DNA of 28,738 nt from an uncultured bacterium (lineage in GTDB: Bacteria > Bacillota_A > Clostridia > Lachnospirales > Lachnospiraceae), in NCBI GenBank assembly GCA_905215045.1, contig CAJMOO010000016.1, positions 1 through 28,738 on the forward strand, in the 5' to 3' direction. The notes beneath the pieces were generated by a model, which did no database searches, was not told the origin of the DNA, and saw only the letters and a list, made by a program, of their open reading frames with translations. Made by a program: the position numbers and the translations under genes. The number at the start of each line of letters is the position of its first letter. Position 1 is the first letter of the stretch. Of the stretch, positions 8,214 to 15,225 are shown one piece after another.

Positions 8214-9404
8214 ATGTTATCAAAAGAAGTAGTAGAATTATCGAAACAGCATTCTATTATCCGTGATATTTTCGAATATGGAATGAAGAGAGCAAAAGAA
8301 GTCGGAGCAGAAAATGTATTTGATTTCAGTATCGGGAATCCAAGTGTTCCAGCACCAAAAGAAATTGATGAGACAGCACTTCGCCTGTTAAAAACAGCAG
8401 ATCCAGTGGATATTCATGGATATACAAGCAATGCTGGAGTACTGGAAGTAAGAGAAAACATTGCCAAGTCTTTAAATAAAAGATTTGATACAAATTATAC
8501 AGCAGCGAATATTTTTATGACGATCGGAGCGGCAGCAGCCCTTGGTATCTGCTTTAAGACATTAGTTGATGGGCCAGAAGATGAAGTTATCACATTCGCA
8601 CCACATTTCCCAGAATATGCAGTATATGCACAGGGAGCAGGATGCAGATTAAAGGTCATTTCTGCAGATACCAGAGCATTCCAGATTAATTTCGAAGAAT
8701 TAGAAGAAACGATCAATGAGCATACCAAAGCGATCTTGATCAACTCTCCAAACAACCCATCCGGAGTTGTTTATTCCAGAGAGACGATTGAGAAATTAGC
8801 TGCATTATTAGAGAAGAAACAAAAAGAATATGGACACAGCATTTACATCATTTCCGATGAACCATACAGAGAGATCGCGTATGATGGATTTGAAGTGCCA
8901 TATGTTCCACATTTTTATAACAATACATTAGTAGCATATTCTTTTAGTAAATCCTTATCACTGCCGGGAGAACGTATCGGTTATATCGTAGCACCAAATG
9001 AGGCAGAAGATTTTGAACAGTTACTGCCAGCGTTTATCGCATCTGCACGTTTACTTTCTTATGTCTGTGTGCCAACCTTATATCAGAAAGTTGTTGGAGA
9101 ATGTGTAGATTTAACTTCTGACCTTTCAATCTATCAGAAGAACAAAGATTTATTCTATAATGCATTAGTGGATATGGGATATGAATGTGTAGAACCAGGT
9201 GGAGCTTTCTATTTATTCCCGAAAGCATTAGAAGAAGATGCCAATGCATTTTGCGAGAAGGCGAAAGAATATGATCTGTTGATCGTACCTGGGGACAGCT
9301 TTGGATGCCCAGGATATGTGCGTATTTCTTACTGTGTACCAACAGAACGTATCGAAAAAGCCCTTCCATTATTTAAGAAACTGATCGATGACTATCGCAA
9401 ATAA
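8214..9404 (+). CDS. PLP-dependent class I/II aminotransferase
   Basis: This is a fold-type I aminotransferase of 396 residues. Visible features are the N-terminal FDFSIGNPS, the conserved NSPNNPSG (about 177-184), the PLP-pairing Asp in ISDEPYRE (about 214-221), the Schiff-base Lys246 in SFSKSLSLPGERIGY, and the C-terminal VRISYCVP carrying the carboxylate-binding Arg. Substrate cannot be read from the sequence; its place directly after the trp operon makes an aromatic or aspartate-type role plausible but unproven. The ribosome binding site is GGAAGAGA upstream of ATG 8214. Only 26 bp separate it from the HisC-type gene, so the two probably form one transcript ending at the hairpin at 10488-10538. 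Confidence 0.9.
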   Translation: MLSKEVVELSKQHSIIRDIFEYGMKRAKEVGAENVFDFSIGNPSVPAPKEIDETALRLLKTADPVDIHGYTSNAGVLEVRENIAKSLNKRFDTNYTAANIFMTIGAAAALGICFKTLVDGPEDEVITFAPHFPEYAVYAQGAGCRLKVISADTRAFQINFEELEETINEHTKAILINSPNNPSGVVYSRETIEKLAALLEKKQKEYGHSIYIISDEPYREIAYDGFEVPYVPHFYNNTLVAYSFSKSLSLPGERIGYIVAPNEAEDFEQLLPAFIASARLLSYVCVPTLYQKVVGECVDLTSDLSIYQKNKDLFYNALVDMGYECVEPGGAFYLFPKALEEDANAFCEKAKEYDLLIVPGDSFGCPGYVRISYCVPTERIEKALPLFKKLIDDYRK

Positions 9405-9430
9405 GCCAATATAGATAAAGGAGACTTTCA

Positions 9431-10486
9431 ATGAACAGCTGGAGAGACAATGTACGAAAAGTAGAACCTTACACACCGGGTGAACAGCCAAAAGAAGAAG
9501 GTGTGATCAAGTTAAATACAAATGAAAACCCTTATCCGCCATCCGATAAGATCAAGGAAGCGATGAGTGGGATCAAGAATCTGCGCAAATATCCTGATCC
9601 TGCAGCAACTAAATTGGTAGAAGCGATCGCTTCTTATCATGGATTTAATAAAGAAGAAGTATTTGTCGGAGTTGGATCTGATGATGTGCTTGCCGTTGCA
9701 TTTATGACATTTTTTAACGGTAAGAAACCAATCTTCTTCCCAGATATCACATATTCCTTCTATCCTGTATGGGCAGAATTATTCGGAATACCATACGAGA
9801 AGAAAGCAGTCAATGATGCATTTGAGATTCAGAAAGAAGATTATTATGCTGAAAATGGCGGGGTGGTATTCCCAAATCCTAATGCACCAACAGGCGCATT
9901 TTTATCTTTAGAGGTTGTGGAAGATATCATCCAACACAATCAGGATGTTGTTGTGATCGTTGATGAAGCCTATATTGATTTTGGCGGCGACACAGCGAAA
10001 GAACTGACAAGAAAATATGATAACGTTTTAGTCGTTCAGACATATTCCAAATCAAGATCTTTAGCAGGACTTCGTATCGGATATGCGATCGGTAACAAGG
10101 AACTGATCAAGGCAATGAATGATGTGAAATATTCCTACAACTCTTATACGATGAATGAGCCATCCATTGTTCTTGGAACAGCTGTCTTAGAAGATGAAGA
10201 ATATTTCCAGGAGACAAGAAATAAGATCATTGATACAAGAGAATGGTTCCAGATTGAGATGAGAAAGATCGGATTTAGTTTTGCAGATTCCAAAGCAAAC
10301 TTTATCTTTGCGACACATGAAAGCGTACCTGCCAAAGAGATTTTTGAAGCAGCGAAGAAAGCAAAGATTTATGTCCGTTATTTTGATCAGCCAAGAATCA
10401 ATAATTATTTAAGGATTACGATCGGTACGAGAGATGAAATGGAAACATTACTTGATTTCTTAAAAGAATTTACAGCAACAAAATAG
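9431..10486 (+). CDS. hisC: Histidinol-phosphate aminotransferase-type enzyme
   Basis: The 351-residue protein matches the HisC subgroup: VIKLNTNENPYPPS near the N-terminus, LRKYPDPAATKL, FPNPNAPTG, VDEAYIDFGG and the PLP lysine Lys207 in TYSKSRSLAGLRIGY. HisC converts imidazole-acetol phosphate and glutamate to histidinol phosphate, and HisC-type enzymes of several Firmicutes also transaminate aromatic amino acid precursors. No other his gene is present here; it sits after trp and next to another aminotransferase, so an aromatic role (phenylalanine/tyrosine) is as likely as a histidine role. AAAGGAG at 9418-9424 precedes the ATG. A strong terminator follows 2 bp after the stop. Confidence 0.85.
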   Translation: MNSWRDNVRKVEPYTPGEQPKEEGVIKLNTNENPYPPSDKIKEAMSGIKNLRKYPDPAATKLVEAIASYHGFNKEEVFVGVGSDDVLAVAFMTFFNGKKPIFFPDITYSFYPVWAELFGIPYEKKAVNDAFEIQKEDYYAENGGVVFPNPNAPTGAFLSLEVVEDIIQHNQDVVVIVDEAYIDFGGDTAKELTRKYDNVLVVQTYSKSRSLAGLRIGYAIGNKELIKAMNDVKYSYNSYTMNEPSIVLGTAVLEDEEYFQETRNKIIDTREWFQIEMRKIGFSFADSKANFIFATHESVPAKEIFEAAKKAKIYVRYFDQPRINNYLRITIGTRDEMETLLDFLKEFTATK

Positions 10487-10487
10487 A

Positions 10488-10538
10488 GATTGAATAAAAA
10501 AGAAATTTTGAAAAATAAATTTCTTTTTTATTGCAATC
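10488..10538 (+). terminator. Strong AT-rich terminator hairpin
   Basis: A perfect 16-bp inverted repeat (10493-10508 with 10517-10532) is extended by GATTG/CAATC across one bulged G. The right arm includes CTTTTTT. The left arm is A-rich, so it could also work for transcripts from the opposite strand, although none is expected there. Confidence 0.8.
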
Positions 10539-10559
10539 AACTGGAAAATATTGTATGAT
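10531..10559 (+). promoter_or_regulatory. Promoter of the DUF5688-like gene
   Basis: TTGCAA (10531-10536) and TATGAT (10554-10559) are 17 bp apart. The -35 box overlaps the right arm of the preceding terminator. The next gene starts 94 bp downstream of the -10. Confidence 0.55.
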
Positions 10560-10652
10560 GATATGGAAATTATTTACATATGAAGACAAGTGAGGGAAAC
10601 AAATAAAATGGGGTTATGGCATGCGTTTTCATCCACAGAAAAGGAGAAGACC

Positions 10653-11534
10653 ATGTTGAATGAGAAAGAATTTTATCAGTATGTAGAAGCGAATATTTTA
10701 AACTATCTTCCAGAGATGGAAGGAAAGAAAGTTATGGTGCAGAGGGTTAAGAGGAATAATCAGATATCGATGATGGGGTTGTCGATCGGAGAGACCAAGA
10801 ATTATCTGGTACCAGTGTTGTATTTGGAGATATTTTATCGAAATTATTTAAGGGGACAGGAATTATCAGATACGATGAAAGATATCGCCAGAATTTATCG
10901 AGGACATCAGGTTGGATTTTATCTGGATGAGGATAAAGTTTCAGATTATGAGCATATTAAGAAGAATCTGTTTTATCGTGTGGTTAATTATGAGAAGAAT
11001 AAAGAGATGTTAAAGTATACACCATACGAGCGGTTCTTAGATCTGGCAGTTACATATCGTTGGGCAGCATACCGGAATCATGACGGGATGGCGAGTGCAT
11101 TAGTGAGGAACAAAGAGTTGCTGTTATGGGGTGTGACAAAGGAACAGATGATGAAGGATGCAAAGGAGAACACGGAGAAGATCTTCCCACCAGTGATGCG
11201 CAAGATTCAGTCTGTGATACCAGTAAAGATCACGGATATGGAGATTCCATTGTTTGTATTATCAAATGGAGATTATATGAATGGAGCATCCGTCATGCTT
11301 TATAAAGATCCACTGAGAGATTTCGCGAATTATATGGGACATGATCTTTATATTCTTCCAAGCAGTATTCATGAAGTGATCCTTTTACTGGATGATGAAT
11401 ATGTGCAAAGTTCAGAGGAACTACGAGAAATGGTTAGAGAGACAAACCGTATGGTTGTGGATCAGGAAGAAGTTTTATCAGATCACATATATCATTACGA
11501 CAGAGAGAAAGATGAGATTAGAATTGCCAAGTAA
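10653..11534 (+). CDS. DUF5688-like cytoplasmic protein of unknown function
   Basis: The protein has 293 residues, is soluble and has no signal peptide. The N-terminal part (MLNEKEFYQYV, then VQRVKRNN, a GLSIG segment, YLEIFYRNYLRGQ and DTMKDIARIYR) resembles the DUF5688 family of Lachnospiraceae as I remember it; no activity is known to me. The C-terminal half includes YILPSSIHEVILLLDD, which also fits that family. Start choice: an upstream ATG at 10590 gives 21 unlikely extra residues, whereas AAGGAGAAGACC directly precedes ATG 10653. The gene has its own promoter and appears monocistronic; the next gene seems to have another promoter within its 3' end. Confidence 0.7.
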   Translation: MLNEKEFYQYVEANILNYLPEMEGKKVMVQRVKRNNQISMMGLSIGETKNYLVPVLYLEIFYRNYLRGQELSDTMKDIARIYRGHQVGFYLDEDKVSDYEHIKKNLFYRVVNYEKNKEMLKYTPYERFLDLAVTYRWAAYRNHDGMASALVRNKELLLWGVTKEQMMKDAKENTEKIFPPVMRKIQSVIPVKITDMEIPLFVLSNGDYMNGASVMLYKDPLRDFANYMGHDLYILPSSIHEVILLLDDEYVQSSEELREMVRETNRMVVDQEEVLSDHIYHYDREKDEIRIAK

Positions 11535-11552
11535 TAATTTGTAACGTATAAT
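11524..11552 (+). promoter_or_regulatory. Promoter upstream of the YtvI-like/thyA/folA group
   Basis: TTGCCA (11524-11529) and TATAAT (11547-11552) are 17 bp apart. The -35 lies within the end of the preceding gene. The leader to the next ATG is about 65 nt and carries GGGAGTG before the start. Confidence 0.6.
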
Positions 11553-11623
11553 AGTTCATTAAGAGATGGAAAATGGTATGAAAATTCAAGAATATACTAA
11601 TTACATCAGGGAGTGAAAAAATT

Positions 11624-12769
11624 ATGAAACGTTGGGAAATTTATCTGGATATTATCATGGAACTGTTGGTCATATTAGCAGGTGCATTGCTTTTGATCTT
11701 TGTATTACCAAAATCAATCGTATTTTTATGGCCATTTGTAGCAGGATGGATTATTTCAATGATGGCCCACCCAGTGATCGAATATCTGGAGAAGAAGGTA
11801 AAATTACCGAAGAAGTTCGGTTCTGCGATCTTGATCGCGGCAGTTATCACAGGAATTATAGTGGTTCTTTATTTTGCAGTCAGAGGTATCGCACTGCAGG
11901 TCATCGGATTTATACAGGATGCACCAGATATCCGTCATGAGATCATGAGACAAGGAATGATCTTTCAGAAGAAGATAGAGCAATTTTTAAGTATTCTTCC
12001 ACCATCTTTTGGAAAACAGTTTGATCAGTGGAGCGGATCGATCGGAGAGCTTTTCAAGAAAGCGGCATCTTCTGCAGGAGATTATGGGGTAGCACATGCA
12101 GGTGGTGTTGCAAAGGGTGTGACAAGCGGTCTGTTAGGGCTTGTTGTTATGTTATTTGCAGCTTATATGTTTTCACTGGAACGGGAAAAACTCATAGCAT
12201 GGTATGAAAAATGTATTCCAGGATTTGTGAAGCATAAGATCAATGTATTTATGAAGAACTCAGTTGGAGTCTTAGTAAGTTACTGCCTTGCGCAGTTAAA
12301 GATCATGATAGTGATCATAGCGATCCTTTGGATCGGATTTTTTATTGCAGGGATTGGACATTCTTTTATCTATTCGGTATTAGTAGGAATTGTCGATATA
12401 TTTCCAATCCTTGGAACAGGGACTGTGATCATCCCATGGGCAATATTTAAGCTGATCACAGGAGATATCAAAACAGCAGTTATCTTACTGATCATTTATG
12501 CGATCTGTCTGGTATTGAAACAGGTCTTGCAGCCAAAGATGATGGGAGACAGTATGGGAATCTCAGCACTGACAACGATCTTTTTGATCTACGTTGGTCT
12601 GAAATTCAGAGGATTAGGAGGAATGTTATTAGCCCTGATCCTAGGAATGTTTGTGATCAATTTATACCGATTAGGAGTGTTTGACCGTAAGATCGCATTT
12701 TTTAAACGAAGATTTGAGATGCTTACGATCAACAGCGAGGAAGAAGAAAAGGAGAACAAGAAAGAATGA
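11624..12769 (+). CDS. AI-2E transporter family integral membrane protein, YtvI-like
   Basis: The 381-residue protein has about seven to eight hydrophobic segments: two near the N-terminus (residues ~12-52), one at ~70-90, one at ~165-185, and a cluster from ~215 to the C-terminus, with a soluble loop of charged helices at about 95-160. The order and the motifs (WPFVAGWIISMMAHPVIEYL; VGIVDIFPILGTGTVIIPW) match the PF01594 family and resemble the sporulation integral membrane protein YtvI. Family members range from autoinducer exporters to sodium/proton antiporters and the transported molecule cannot be inferred. The C-terminal tail is short and Glu/Lys-rich. Its stop overlaps thyA by 4 nt (ATGA), so it is translated coupled to a nucleotide-synthesis gene, an odd pairing. 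Confidence 0.8.
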   Translation: MKRWEIYLDIIMELLVILAGALLLIFVLPKSIVFLWPFVAGWIISMMAHPVIEYLEKKVKLPKKFGSAILIAAVITGIIVVLYFAVRGIALQVIGFIQDAPDIRHEIMRQGMIFQKKIEQFLSILPPSFGKQFDQWSGSIGELFKKAASSAGDYGVAHAGGVAKGVTSGLLGLVVMLFAAYMFSLEREKLIAWYEKCIPGFVKHKINVFMKNSVGVLVSYCLAQLKIMIVIIAILWIGFFIAGIGHSFIYSVLVGIVDIFPILGTGTVIIPWAIFKLITGDIKTAVILLIIYAICLVLKQVLQPKMMGDSMGISALTTIFLIYVGLKFRGLGGMLLALILGMFVINLYRLGVFDRKIAFFKRRFEMLTINSEEEEKENKKE

Positions 12770-13614
12770 GTTATGCAGATCAGGTATTTATATCTATGTG
12801 CGAAGATATTTTAGAGAATGGAACTAGTACAGAGGGAGAGAAAGTCCGTCCGCACTGGCCAGATGGAGAGTCTGCCTATACGATCAAACAGTTTGGTGTT
12901 GTAAATCGTTACGATCTGTCCAAAGAATTTCCAGCATTGACTTTAAGAAAGACATATATTAAGTCAGCTATTGATGAATTATTATGGATCTGGCAGAAGA
13001 AATCAAATAATGTAAATGATCTGAAGAGTCATATCTGGGATGAATGGGCAGATGAAGATGGTTCGATCGGAAAGGCTTATGGATATCAGATGGGTGTAAA
13101 GCACCAATACAAAGAAGGAATGATGGATCAGGTAGATCGTGTGATCTATGATCTGAAACACAACCCATACAGTAGAAGGATCATGACAAATATTTATGTC
13201 CACCAAGATCTTCATGAGATGAATCTTTATCCATGTGCGTATAGTGTGACATTTAATGTAACAAAGAAACCAGGACATGATAAGCTCACATTGAATGCAA
13301 TCTTGAACCAGCGTTCTCAGGATATTTTAGCAGCAAATAACTGGAATGTTGTACAGTATGCAGCATTAGTTTATATGATGGCACAGGTATGTGATATGGA
13401 ACCAGGAGAGTTAGTTCATGTGATCGCAGATGCACATATTTATGATCGCCATATTCCAATCATCAAAGAGATGATCAAACGAGAGACATATCCTGCACCG
13501 AAAGTAACGCTTAATCCAGAAGTCAAAGATTTCTATGAATTCACAACAGATGACTTTAAGATCGAAGACTATCAGGCAGGAGAACAGATCAAAGATATTC
13601 CGATCGCAATATAA
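12766..13614 (+). CDS. thyA: Thymidylate synthase
   Basis: ThyA methylates dUMP to dTMP using methylene-tetrahydrofolate, yielding dihydrofolate. The 282-residue protein has the catalytic Cys157 in NLYPCAYS, the phosphate-binding Arg pair in NPYSRRIM, a second Arg in NQRSQD, and the C-terminal NPEVKDFYEFTTDDFKIEDY. The form is closer to the Bacillus/phage phi3T-type ThyA (LYPC, NPEVKDFYDFTIDDF) than to E. coli ThyA; ANNWNVVQYA replaces the common GNPFNVAQYA in the dUMP-binding segment. It overlaps the upstream membrane gene by 4 nt and is followed 15 bp later by folA, which recycles the dihydrofolate it produces. Confidence 0.96.
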   Translation: MSYADQVFISMCEDILENGTSTEGEKVRPHWPDGESAYTIKQFGVVNRYDLSKEFPALTLRKTYIKSAIDELLWIWQKKSNNVNDLKSHIWDEWADEDGSIGKAYGYQMGVKHQYKEGMMDQVDRVIYDLKHNPYSRRIMTNIYVHQDLHEMNLYPCAYSVTFNVTKKPGHDKLTLNAILNQRSQDILAANNWNVVQYAALVYMMAQVCDMEPGELVHVIADAHIYDRHIPIIKEMIKRETYPAPKVTLNPEVKDFYEFTTDDFKIEDYQAGEQIKDIPIAI

Positions 13615-13629
13615 GAAGGAGAAGGTAAG

Positions 13630-14115
13630 ATGAATCTTATTGTAAATGCAGATAAGAACTGGGGAATTGGAAAGAACAATGAACTTTTAGTCCATATTCC
13701 AAATGATATGAAGATGTTTCGTCAGATGACAACAGGAAAAGTCGTTGTCATGGGAAGAAAAACATTAGAAAGCTTTCCAAATGGAATGCCGCTTCCAAAG
13801 AGAACGAATATCGTATTGACACATGATAAAGACTATGATGCAAAAGGAGCGATCGTAGTTGGAAGTAAAGAAGAATTGTTAGATGAGCTGGAAGAATATA
13901 AGGATGAAGATATTTTTATCATCGGTGGAGAAAGCATTTACCGCATGATGCTCCCTTATTGTGATACAGCTTATGTTACAAGAACAGACTTTGCATATGA
14001 TGCAGATACTTATTTTCCAGATCTGGATGAGATGCCAGAGTGGAAACTTGTGAAAGAGAGTGAAGAAGAGACTTACTTTGATATTGAGTATCAGTTTCTT
14101 GTATATCAAAAATAA
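13630..14115 (+). CDS. folA: Dihydrofolate reductase
   Basis: The 161-residue NADPH-dependent enzyme regenerates tetrahydrofolate from the dihydrofolate released by ThyA. Conserved features: NWGIGKNNELL near the N-terminus, the catalytic acidic residue Asp26 (E. coli Asp27) in HIPNDMKMF, VVMGRKTLESFP, and FIIGGESIYRMML. The residue equal to E. coli Trp22, which organises active-site water and is highly conserved, is Val21 here (ELLVHIP). I recall similar substitutions in related Clostridia, so this is likely lineage-typical. AAGGAGAAGGTAAG precedes the ATG. The large palindrome at 14131-14277 begins 15 bp after the stop and may end the transcript. Confidence 0.93.
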   Translation: MNLIVNADKNWGIGKNNELLVHIPNDMKMFRQMTTGKVVVMGRKTLESFPNGMPLPKRTNIVLTHDKDYDAKGAIVVGSKEELLDELEEYKDEDIFIIGGESIYRMMLPYCDTAYVTRTDFAYDADTYFPDLDEMPEWKLVKESEEETYFDIEYQFLVYQK

Positions 14116-14130
14116 TTCACTCTTTCAATG

Positions 14131-14277
14131 AATATTTTAAATATCAACTGCCCCGGGACCCATTCGCATTCGGATTCTCACGTAGCTGTACTAAGCTCAT
14201 GAATGATCTTACGATCATCCATTCGCTAAGTGCAGACGTGTTCATACGGTCCCGGGGCAGTTGATATTTAAAATATT
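14131..14277. repeat. 147-bp palindromic element with perfect 30-bp arms
   Basis: The left arm (14131-14160) and right arm (14248-14277) are exact reverse complements over 30 bp, each with an AT-rich outer half (AATATTTTAAATAT) and a GC-rich inner half (CTGCCCCGGGACC). The 87-nt interior is itself structured: CACGT..CTG..ACT..AGC (from about 14179) pairs with GCT.AGTGCAG.ACGTG (about 14224-14240), and ATGATC TTAC GATCAT lies inside that. No coding frame is evident, and I saw no second copy in this window. It could be a MITE or palindromic intergenic repeat, a structured RNA, or a bidirectional terminator between folA and the M15 gene. The remaining ~100 bp to the next gene hold only a promoter. 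Confidence 0.85.
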
Positions 14278-14332
14278 TTAGCTGTAGGTTATTAGCAGAA
14301 GCAAGGTATGGAGTGTGGGGCTTTGGAATATA

Positions 14333-14341
14333 TGTTATAAT
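14333..14341 (+). promoter_or_regulatory. Extended -10 promoter of the M15 peptidase gene
   Basis: TG-T-TATAAT is an extended -10 (14333-14341). No good -35 is present 17 bp upstream, as is usual for extended -10 promoters. The ATG follows 49 bp downstream with AAAGGATGAG as ribosome binding site. Confidence 0.5.
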
Positions 14342-14389
14342 GAAACCGATTAAGATAAATGATTGAAGTTTTGGAAAGGATGAGAATAA

Positions 14390-15094
14390 ATGAATCGATC
14401 AAAATTGAAATTAACTACGATAATTGCATTGACAGCGTTTACAGTGGCTGTGATTCCGGCTTGTTTACAGAGAAAATCTGCGAATGCAGCTTCGAAATAT
14501 ACATATAAAAAAGGCTTTACTTATGAGAAGATTTCTCTGAACATTGAAAAGAGGATCACGGGAAAATCTTATCGTAAGAATAATAATATTAAATTGTCTG
14601 ATTTAAGATATGTACAGGTTCTTCATTATGGTTTTGATGGGAAGGTAAAAGAGGGTGAGTTGATCGTTAACAAGAAGATCGCGAAGAAAACGGTCAAGGT
14701 GTTTTATGCTCTTTATCAGAAGAGGTACAGAATTGAGAGAATGAGACTGATCGATGATTATGGTGCGAATGATGAGAAGTCTATGGCTGCGAATAATACC
14801 TCTGCGTTTAATTATCGTGTGATTAGTGGAACGACAAAACTTTCCAACCATTCTTATGGAATGGCTATCGATATCAATCCAAGGATCAATCCGTGGGTCA
14901 AAGGAAATAAGGTATCACCGGCAAATGGGAAGGTGTATAAACAGAGAAAGACGTCAAAATGTAAAGGAAAATATAAGAGATATATGATCCATAAGAATGA
15001 CACAGCTTATAAGATCTTTAAGAAATATGGATTCAGCTGGGGTGGTGAGTGGAGAAGCTCTAAGGATTATCAGCATTTCGAAGTGAATAAATAG
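14390..15094 (+). CDS. Secreted M15-family metallopeptidase (D-alanyl-D-alanine carboxypeptidase type)
   Basis: The 234-residue protein starts with a signal peptide: Lys/Arg-containing n-region, hydrophobic core at about residues 10-25, and a likely cleavage after SANA (residues 30-33). The mature part is strongly basic. The zinc-site signature SNHSYGMAIDINPR gives the first His and Asp ligands, and DYQHFEV at the C-terminus gives the last His, as in the VanY/VanX-like M15 fold; GFSWGGEWRSSKDYQHFE is typical. Family members trim D-Ala or other residues from cell-wall peptides. Substrate specificity is not readable. It appears monocistronic with its own promoter. The ~130 bp after it contain no feature I can support. 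Confidence 0.87.
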   Translation: MNRSKLKLTTIIALTAFTVAVIPACLQRKSANAASKYTYKKGFTYEKISLNIEKRITGKSYRKNNNIKLSDLRYVQVLHYGFDGKVKEGELIVNKKIAKKTVKVFYALYQKRYRIERMRLIDDYGANDEKSMAANNTSAFNYRVISGTTKLSNHSYGMAIDINPRINPWVKGNKVSPANGKVYKQRKTSKCKGKYKRYMIHKNDTAYKIFKKYGFSWGGEWRSSKDYQHFEVNK

Positions 15095-15225
15095 AAATGA
15101 TCAACTATTGATTCTGGAAGGTTGTTGGCTATAACATGTATTGGTTTAAAGATTTAACATAATTGAACTGCGAATATATGTTTATCAATATATAATTAAT
15201 AAAAGAAAGGAGGCAGTAGGAAGAG

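Noticed and set aside
15095..15225. Possible promoter upstream of the AAA-ATPase gene (TTGAAC and TATAAT)
   Set aside because: The boxes are about 22 bp apart, too far for a sigma-A promoter, and no better pair was found.
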